Position numbers and translations under genes: made by a program. A DNA stretch of 64,000 nt, taken from Mikania micrantha. Lineage: Eukaryota; Streptophyta; Magnoliopsida; Asterales; Asteraceae. Numbering within the stretch: position 1 is the first letter of the stretch; every line of letters begins with the position of its first letter. This document shows positions 56,101-64,000 of the stretch, piece by piece. The notes beneath the pieces were generated by a model that worked only from the letters and a program-made list of their open reading frames with translations, was not told the origin of the DNA and made no database searches. The DNA lies in assembly GCA_009363875.1 (NCBI GenBank), contig CM018683.1, positions 62,280,981 to 62,344,980 of the forward strand. The letters run 5' to 3'.

Positions 56101-57687
56101 ACGTTGGGTTGAGCTTCTAACTGATTACGACTGTGAGATTCGTTACCATCCGGGTAAAGCCAATGTGGTGGCGGATGCTCTTAGTCGCAAGGAACCAGTC
56201 AAACCAATTCGTGTTAGAGCCATGGAGATCAACACACAGCCAAACTTGAAAGACTTGATTCGTATTGCACAACAACAAGTAGTAACAGATAATCAACTCA
56301 AGACAGACTTGGATTGTGGCATTGAGAAGAAACTAGAACCTCGAGCTGATGGGTTGTTATATCTCAACGGCCGCATTTGGATTCCAAAGTCTGAAGAATT
56401 GCGCACACTCATCTGTGATGAGGCTCATAAGTCGCGATACTCAGTTCATCCTGGAGCCGACAAGATGTATCAAGACTTGAGGACATCTTACTGGTGGCCG
56501 GGGATGAAGAAAGACATAGCACTGTACGTGGGAAAATGTCTTACATGTTCAAAGGTCAAAGCAGAACATCAAAAGCCTTCGGGACTTCTGCAGCAACCTG
56601 AAATTCCTCAATGGAAATGGGAGCAAATTTCCATGGATTTCATAACAAAGTTGCCGAGAACTCCGAGAGGTTTCGATTCGATTTGGGTGATCGTTGATCG
56701 ACTCACCAAATCTGCTCATTTTCTCCCAATCCGAGAGGATTACAAGATGGAGAAGTTATCCACATTGTACATCAACGAAATCATTGCACGTCATGGTACT
56801 CCAACATCAATCATATCTGATCGTGATAGTCGCTTCACTTCTCGCTTTTGGCAATCATTGCAAAAGGCTTTGGGAACGCGTGTTAATCTTAGCACGGCGT
56901 ATCATCCCCAAACCGACGGCCAAAGTGAGAGGACTATCCAAACACTTGAGGACATGCTCCGTTCTTGTGTCATTGACTTCGGTGGAAGTTGGGACACTCA
57001 TCTCCCACTCATTGAGTTTTCATATAACAATAGCTATCATACGAGCATTCAATGTGCACCATTCGAAGCTCTATATGGTAGAAAGTGCCGATCACCGGTC
57101 TGTTGGACCGAGATTGGTGACTCACAGGTCGTAGGACCAGAACTCATTCAGGAAACATCAGACAAGATCACAATCATTCAGTCACGGCTTAAGGCCGCAC
57201 GAGATCGGCAGAAGAGTTATGCTGATCGTCGTCGAAACCGCTTGAGTTTCAAGTTGGTGACCGAGTCTTACTCAAAGTTTCTCCCTGGAAAGGCGTTGTC
57301 CGATTCGGGAAGAAAGGGAAACTTGCACCAAGGTACGTTGGACCTTTTGAGATCCTGGAACGGATTGGTCCCGTAGCCTACAAACTCAAACTTCCAGTGG
57401 AGCTAAGCAATGTTCACGATACTTTTCATGTATCGAATCTTAAGAAATGCTTGGCGGATCATGATGTTCAGATTCCACTGGAAGACATACAGATTCAGAA
57501 CAACATGCAATTCATAGAACGTCCAGTTGAGATCATGGATCATGGGGTCAAGAAACTTAAACGCAGCCGTATCCCGATCGTGAAAGTGCGATGGGAGGGC
57601 AAACGCGGTGCTGAGTTCACCTGGGAACGTGAAGACCAGATGAAGCTTAAGTACCCTCATCTTTTTACAGTACCTTCGGCTAGTTAA
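53166..57687 (+). pseudogene. Gag-pol of H copy 2, five frame breaks
   Basis: Same domain order as copy 1 but the frame is broken at about 53760 (one C lost, end of capsid), 54237-54260 (rearranged bases before knuckle 2, net -1), 54874 (one C lost after protease), 55043 (one T lost at the RT start) and 57233 (one G lost before the chromodomain tail). The longest open piece, 55112-57376, keeps RT, RNase H and the integrase core with all catalytic residues. Substitutions relative to copy 1 lie almost only before about 55290. The breaks are all -1 and mostly in base runs, so they may be true mutations or consensus errors in a long repeat; raw reads would decide. Confidence 0.93.
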
Positions 57688-57702
57688 TTTCGGGACGAAA
57701 TT
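57686..57702 (+). other. Palindrome overlapping the H copy 2 stop codon
   Basis: AATTTCG-GGA-CGAAATT, identical to copy 1. Confidence 0.85.
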
Positions 57703-57711
57703 CCCTTAACT

Positions 57712-57720
57712 AGGGGAGAC
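57712..57720 (+). other. Polypurine tract, H copy 2
   Basis: AGGGGAGAC before LTR 3. Confidence 0.9.
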
Positions 57721-60700
57721 TGTAACATTTGTGCATATAGTCATGTAGTTGTAAACAGTGTTAGAACAGTGTCTATTCATGGTTCAGTTCATCAATGTGA
57801 TTCGTATGTTCAAAATGTGTGCTTGTGTGTTACAGGATCTTAGTAATCAGAAAACAAGTATGTATTATTATTTACAGTCGATTTCACTAAGCAAGAACAG
57901 TAACTTGTTATATCGAAACAGTGGTGGGCAGCGAGAGTGAGCCCTATATATATACTGCGTTCGGTGTAACAGGTTAGTGTTAGTGCGTAGTGTTGAGACG
58001 AGTATTATAACATTTAATTAATTCAACAAAAATCGTAATCTGTAAGCGAGACTGAGTATAGTTATGGGTGACGATCCATAATAATACGAATGTTGAACTT
58101 ATAATTATGATTAAACGACTTTAAATAATTAATACGATCGTAAAACGTACGCGATTGCGGGTATACACGTAATTTCGAATGTTTTAACGATCCGACAACA
58201 CACGAAGAGTAAAAATAATGAAATTAATTATTTTATATTTTTACAATTTTGAAACTCATCTTAATGGGTTTAACATCTATTTTTATTTAAAACCGCGTAA
58301 ATTACGCGTTACGTTCCGGAAACGCGAACCGAGCGACCGAAACGGACCCGAACACTACCCGGACTATAAAAGCCCGAAAGAAGGCCATTTCCTTCATTTT
58401 TATCAGCCAAACCCTCTCTCTCTCTATAATTTTCGCAAACCCTTTCTCTCTCTAAAAACCAAGCTTTAAACGCTCGCATCTCGCTCGTTTCTCAACGGAT
58501 TTCGGAGTTTTTGGTGTCCACGCGTAGCCCTCAACATTATCTACACGAAAGTACAAGAAAACAGCGAGATCAGCCGGCCAAAGACGAGGTATAATCGATT
58601 GAAAATTCTGGAAAAGAGGGTTTTCATGTTTTTGTGTTGTGTGTGTGTTCAAACCCGATTAACGACCGGTTCTAGCACCCTTTCTCCATTTCGCACATAT
58701 AGCAACAGTTTTAGATGATGATATAACTTAGCTCGTGGTCTGGATCCAAATATTCGAAGATGGTGATGATGCTGGTAACAGGTTCGTCGGACGAACCTTC
58801 ACTCTCAATTGGCGAAGCTTAGAGGGATCCACGAACCCTAATGGTTCGCAGGTATCCAGCCGAACCCTGATGGGCCTTCACGAACCTGCAGCAAGTCACC
58901 ATGGATCACACGAACCCTAAAGTAGCCTACGAACCTGCAACCAGCCTCCCATGCACGCCGCGAACCCCGTATTACCGAACCCTAGCGAACCATTTGATAT
59001 CACCAAACTTTCTGTGGTTGTGGCCGAACCATGTGTGAAACCATCAACGAACCCTGGGAATGTAAACGAACCTTGCATGGTTCGTTGATCAGTGACCGAA
59101 CCAGTGAAAGACTCACGAACCATTCAACCATGCCGAACCCTTGGACATCTCACCATCAACCGAACCCTTCTGATGCAACCATCGACGAACCTTGGATACA
59201 CACCCATGGAGCCGAACCTGTGGTCTCATCTTGGGCCGAACCTTAGTAGCAAGAATTAGATAGGTTCGCTGCCCAAGTTGGCAGCCTCTAACCTTTTCGG
59301 CCCAACCCAATCTCAGCCGGCCCAACTCTATTGGTACTTGGCCCATGGGTTAAACTAAGCCCAATTGAAATAGCTTTGAACCATTTTGATCTTAAGTGGT
59401 TCAATATTGCATTAGAAGCTTACATGGCCTACATACCCAATGGTTGGCCCAACTCAAACCCTTTAGGCCCAATTCAAACCCATTCGGTCACCATGATCCT
59501 AATTGGCTCAAATTCGTATTTGACAAGCTACAATGCTTAAATACATGTTATTGGGCCAACACTATAACCAATTGGCCCATTGTATTTTAAATGACCCATG
59601 ATGTGGTCTATAATACAAAATGTCTATGAATTGTATTAGTTGGGTTAAGATTAACCTAAACTAATAATGAGATCAGTTCATAAACATAGGAGTCTAAAAC
59701 ACTTAAACTTTTTCATACATTTCATGTTTATCAATGGTTATCAAATTCTCAAACGATTATCATTTCATGCATAAGGTTTATGCACAAAAGGAAACATTTC
59801 ACATTCATTTCTTGGACCCATGATCAATCAAATGATTCAAGGCATGATTTTCAAGTTTACACAACAATCATAATCATGATCAAATCATGAGAACACAAGT
59901 CAATCAATGAATCAAAGTTTATACAATTATAAATCCTATATCTTATGTATGATTACAATGTTATAGGAAACAATTAGAAGTCCTGTTTGCTACTTGCTAT
60001 CTGTTTTAGTTCAGAGTCTACTGCAGACAGGTGAGAACTTTAGCCCCTCTTTTACTGTTTTATAACTGTTTTGGGGTGGAACACGTGATCAAAACCGCTA
60101 TTTCAATCTTGTTTCATTGCACAGTTTATGTGCATTCATAAACATTACAGGTTTATCCTATGAATCCAAGTGATTCTTCAACTGTTTAAGGAAATTGTCA
60201 ACTGTTTTAAAGGAATTATTTACTATTAAACCCTTATTACTAAAAAGGATTTTATAATGTTTTCTTGAAATGTTTTATAACAGTTTTACTCAAATGTTCT
60301 TTTAAAGGATAAACATTTTTAAATAAATGATTTCATAAACTCTTTCTTTTGTTAAAAACCTTGTTGTTACACAAGGTCACTATATCATGGTATTCAAAGC
60401 AAGTGGTTCATTTTGTGGTATTCAAATCAAGTGGTTCGTTTTGTGGTATTCAAATCAAGTGGTTCATTTTGTGGTATTCAAATCAAATGGTTCATTTCAT
60501 GGTATTCAAATCATATGGTTCACATCATGGTAATCAAATCAAGGGATTCATTTTCATGTTACATAAACAAAGGATTCAACTCGTGGAGTTAAATCCAGGT
60601 TTTCAATAAGACATTAACACATCCGGTTAAAGTAAGATTCATAAACATGGTGTCTATTGTTGTAAACAAACTTATAAACCCATCAAGTATCATATTCATT

Positions 60701-61467
60701 AGCGTTAGTACTGGGTGATCACAACAAGGGAAAGCGGACACATTGTTTCTTATCCAGGATGGAGTTAGCTTTTAAATTTGTTTTAAAAGCTAACTGCAGG
60801 TCTGGTGTCATTGTTTTCTTATCCAGGATGGAGTTGGCTTTTAAATTTGCTTTTAAAAGCCAACTGCAGGTCTGGTGTCATATGGTTATCAAAACTGCTG
60901 ACGTATTATCTAACTCCAAACGTGGTTTGGGACTTGATATTATTGGCTGTCGTGCGAACAGTGATTGGACTGTTTACACTCATTTTCTTACTTGATGTTA
61001 GTTTGGGTTGCAGCTCATCCGTGTGAATCTTATGATGCTTTAACTTACCTATGTCTTATATCATATAACTCATGTTTACAAATGTTTAAACCTATTGTTC
61101 TCACCAACTACGTCTGTAGTTGACAGTTACTTTTCACGTGTTTCAGGAAATCAGGTTTAAGACATTTCAGAGACAACTAAGAAGACCATTCTAAGATAGA
61201 ACAAGATGAAGAAACATGCTAGGATGGATTAGAAACACACTAAATCCTGATTGTTTAATTGTCTTGTTTGAAGTCTTATTTTGTAACCATATTTTGGGTC
61301 TGTAGTTGTCTTACTTTTGGTAGATAGTTGTCTGTAACTAAACAATTGTCTTAACATTATGAAACATAGTAATCCATTGCGGTTGTTCTTATTCAATACT
61401 TGTGCATGATTCAACTGATCATACGTCACCGCGCCGTGGATTCCGCACGCGGCGCAGGGGTGTGACA
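57721..61467 (+). repeat. LTR 3 of the H array
   Basis: Full 3747-bp LTR ending GGGTGTGACA and followed by TGTGT. Its left half matches LTR 2 and its right end matches LTR 1; one private change (GATCAGTTC near 59675) was seen. Internal landmarks as in LTR 1. Confidence 0.95.
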
Positions 61468-61472
61468 TGTGT
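61468..61472. repeat. Right target-site duplication of the H array (TGTGT)
   Basis: Matches 37488-37492 exactly. Confidence 0.9.
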
Positions 61473-62389
61473 TGAGTTGTAAAGCTAAGTGTTAAAAGGA
61501 CTTGTCCTATTACACTTACTTAACTCTTGTGTCGAATGTTAATGCAAAGATATGTAATATCTTTATAACATTCATATGTTTACTTGTAATTGTTCCAATG
61601 TCTGTTCATGTAAGAATAACTGAGTGTTATAAGATAAATTATTATAATTATATTATTATAATATGTTGATGAATTAATAAGATATATTATCTTATTCATC
61701 TGATTATACCTGTCATGTCATGATCATACAAGCATGCATACAATGATACGCGATAATAAACAATTAAGTATTATCTAAATCAAAGTATAAATAACATGTT
61801 AAGCAGAACTTTTAAATAAATAAAAGTAAACATGTTTCTCAGCCCCGCGAGTTTAAAATCAGTTAAGATTAAAGTAAAAGGGGCATATGAACTCACCTTG
61901 TAGTAGTAGGGTTGACTTAGCTTAAGGGAAAGAATGCACGCGCTCTTTGATCGTTCTTGTTGTAGTTTTCATGCTCCTGTATTGTTTACAAATTGTTGGT
62001 AACTTATAAGTATTGGTTGTAATCGAGTTATGCGCGTATGTGTGTGTTAACCTTAGAGTTGGTTAACACTCGCGAGTCTTATCCTAGGTCTCCATTCGGC
62101 CTCAAATTGGTTGTTATAGATTCCATAGCACTTAACTAATTTGAGTTTTAGTTTAACTTATTAGGTTATATTACACTTGTCTTATTCACATTTAATTTTT
62201 CCTTCATCTTGCTTGTCACCTTTAACATCATTTATTAGCATATTAAAGGACTACACTTCATGATGTTATGAAATTCATGTGTCGAGATAATTTCATTGTC
62301 TTTGTAACCATCCCATGCATAATTAACCCCAACGTGTTCTTGTTGACGTATTAGTTAAGTGCTACATCCTCTCATGGACCGAAGACTTA

Positions 62390-62720
62390 TTGGGCCGGGT
62401 CAAATTAGCCCAATTAGTATATGGGCCGAAAATAGGAAATCATGGGCTCTAGTTTGCTCTTGGGCCGATAGGTTCTATGTTGGACCAATTGATGTGGACT
62501 TTCGGTTGGGTTTGGGCCGAATGTCATTGGGCCGAATTAAAGCCTCATGGGCCAATTTGAGTTTTACTTAACCAGTCCAAATGTCGTGGGCTAATGTCAC
62601 CACATGGGCCGAAAGTTTGATGGATTGGGTTATGCATGGGCCGAATAGGTTTTAATTTGGGCCGGCTGCTGAGTTATACGAAGAAATTAGACCAGCATGT
62701 ATACATTGGGCCAAGATGAC
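62390..62720 (-). promoter_or_regulatory. TGGGCC-rich stretch (site II-like words) in the G LTR
   Basis: About a dozen TGGGCC/TGGGCT or GGCCCA words in 330 bp, mostly as TGGGCCGAA. TGGGCY is the known site II element bound by plant TCP factors; binding here is inference. Confidence 0.5.
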
Positions 62721-62759
62721 TGGGCTCGGCCGAAGGTTGCTAGACCTGCATCGAGTTAT

Positions 62760-63260
62760 CCAGCGAACCTATGGTTTTTAAGACCAAGGTTCGTGAGTCA
62801 AAAGAGCTAAAGGTTCGTGGGTTGATCTCACAGCTAGGTAAGGTTCGGTGATGGTCCTTGATGCATAGGTTCGGCCAGTTGAATGGAAGGTTCGGCAGTG
62901 GATTCGTGGGTGGCCTAGTTTGGCAACAAGGTTCGCGTCCCAGTCTAGGGTTCGGCTAAGGTTGAGGATAGGTTCGCAAGTCCCTGGTTCCAAAGTGGTT
63001 CGGCCACAACAGCTGGGTTCGTTCCTGCCTAAGGTTCGGTGAAGGCTTGGAGGTTCGGCTGGGTTTGAACAACAAGGGTTCGGCTCACTTGTCTCGTCAC
63101 AGGTTCGGGAGGTTGAACCGAAGTGATGCAGGTTCGTGAAGGCTCATGAGTGTCCAAGGTTCGTGGCTGATGCGAAGGTTCGTCATGTAACAGGGTTCGT
63201 TCGAGGAAGATTCTTAGATGACAAAGGTTTGGCCACCTTTGTTCAGGTCGAGGGTTCGGC
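62760..63260 (-). repeat. GGTTCG-rich tract in the G LTR
   Basis: More than 20 irregularly spaced GGTTCG words (CGAACC in element orientation) in 500 bp, at the same relative LTR position as the CGAACC tract of H. Confidence 0.8.
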
Positions 63261-63684
63261 CAACCCCATTTCCACAAACCCTGTGCATTTCTAGATCACC
63301 ATCCAACACCAGCCCTTGATACAGCACTGTCCATGGTGTTCTCGACCTCATCTCAGTGAGCTTAGTCCTTGTGAAGGTGGGGTATGGGTCTAGAACCGAT
63401 TTCAAATGGTGGGGTCGATCTAAGGTAGTGAAAACCCTATTTTTCAGCCTTTTAATGGCTTCATACCTCGAATTTCAGTGGACCAAACTTCAGATTAGTT
63501 GTACTTCCTTGTAGAGGACGTCGAGAGCTTCGCGTGGGTTCAAGAATCACTCAAATTGGTTGAGAAATGAAGAAGTTATGGGGTTTTGAAGGTGAAAAAT
63601 GGTGGTGAGATGTGGTAGCCGGATTTTTGAGAGAGAGAGAGAGATGTAGGTGATGAAAAATGAGAGGAAACTCTCATTTAGAGT

Positions 63685-63691
63685 TTTTATA
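63685..63691 (-). promoter_or_regulatory. Candidate TATA box, G LTR
   Basis: On the minus strand AGTATAAAAACTC, followed downstream by a CT-rich stretch, as in H and B. Confidence 0.6.
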
Positions 63692-64000
63692 CTTCGTGTG
63701 GTATTCGGGTTCATTTCGGCTGCTCGGTTCGTAACTTCGTCGCGTATCCAGAAAATTACACGTAATTTAAATGAAATAAATAAAAGAATGTTATTTAAAT
63801 TATTTTGATGAGTTTCAAAATTGTAAAATGTTAAATATTTTATTTTATTAAATTTAAATTCGTTCGTGTCGTGTTTTCGTTTTCATTTCGTCGAATCTCG
63901 TCACCATCGCGCGTATTCGTTCGAATCGTCATTCGAACGAACACGACGATGGTTTTGCTTTTCGACTTTTGTTTTCTACTTTCCAGTCATCATTTCAGAA

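Larger units (their letters stand above)
37493..61467 (+). mobile_element. Element H: tandem Ty3/gypsy array, LTR-internal-LTR-internal-LTR
   Basis: Three LTRs (37493-41237, 47610-51355, 57721-61467; 3745-3747 bp) alternate with two internal regions of about 6.37 kb, with a period of about 10.1 kb. A single TGTGT target duplication encloses the whole array, so it arose at one insertion site, most simply by unequal exchange between the LTRs of two copies. Copy 1 has an intact gag-pol; copy 2 has five frame breaks. It is inserted in the G LTR, which resumes at 61473. Confidence 0.95.
61473..64000 (-). repeat. Element G LTR, right part (runs off the window)
   Basis: Continues G after the H array. 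In reverse complement it follows the B LTR landmarks: donor-like AAGGTGAGTTCATATGCCCC (61880-61898), AGCGCGTGCAT (near 61940), TGGGCC-rich stretch (62390-62720), GGTTCG-rich tract (62760-63260, CGAACC in element sense), GAGA/TCTC tract (63635), TATA box (63685-63691), and the CGAATACGCGCGATG stretch near 63905. By comparison with B about 370 bp of LTR remain beyond the edge. The short ORFs here are accidental. Confidence 0.85.

Noticed and set aside
47610..61467. Plain assembly duplication of the H element
   Set aside because: The copies differ by many true substitutions in a defined patch and the target duplication fits the whole array; still worth long-read confirmation.

Overview
The window is a block of plant nuclear repeat DNA, almost entirely nested Ty3/gypsy LTR retrotransposons. 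No intact host gene, tRNA, rRNA or CRISPR array is visible. Evidence for a flowering plant: long (2.6-4.4 kb) LTRs, initiator-Met tRNA-type primer sites (TGGTATCAGAGC), gag-pol in one frame with a C-terminal chromodomain-like tail (chromovirus, most like the Tekay/Del lineage), a Helitron-type 3' end next to an RPA-like OB-fold ORF, a plant L1-type LINE 3' end, and a SIN3-like PAH fragment. A eudicot, perhaps Asteraceae, is my guess from family resemblance only.

Left block (1-22172), inside out: element A (minus strand, 1-10167, left LTR cut by the window edge, intact 1519-codon gag-pol) sits 16 bp inside the 5' LTR of element B (plus, 10168-21555). B is a non-autonomous element: its gag lacks the capsid and carries a duplicated nucleocapsid module, and its central pol is deleted or decayed. 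B sits inside an older LTR remnant C (21556-22172).

Middle (22173-28912): unassigned repeat DNA with a possible reverse-oriented LTR, a leader fragment of an A-like element (about 24000-24786), a SIN3-like PAH2 gene fragment (24787-25092), AT-rich sequence with a tandem duplication, an RPA-like ORF, a Helitron 3' hairpin plus CTAGT (27000-27031), and a decayed LINE 3' end (27610-28440, minus).

Right block (28913-64000), outside in: E (A-like 3' LTR remnant, minus) is interrupted by F (plus; 2.6 kb LTR, an extra coiled-coil ORF upstream of gag, broken gag-pol). F is interrupted in RT by G (a B-like LTR, minus). G is interrupted by H, a tandem LTR-internal-LTR-internal-LTR array of 24 kb flanked by the 5-bp target duplication TGTGT. 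H copy 1 has an intact 1508-codon gag-pol; copy 2 has five frame breaks.

The least expected signals lie in non-coding parts of these elements. (i) An array of seven hairpins in the H leader has stems that differ between units but still pair. (ii) A 60-90 bp module, GTGGTGGG...CCCTATATATA, is bracketed by inverted arms with compensatory changes and recurs in leaders and LTRs of several families. (iii) An LTR block resembling a splice acceptor is shared by all the families and is paired with CAG-GTGAG donor-like sites. (iv) B carries the capsid-less gag with duplicated nucleocapsid. All comparisons were made by eye.
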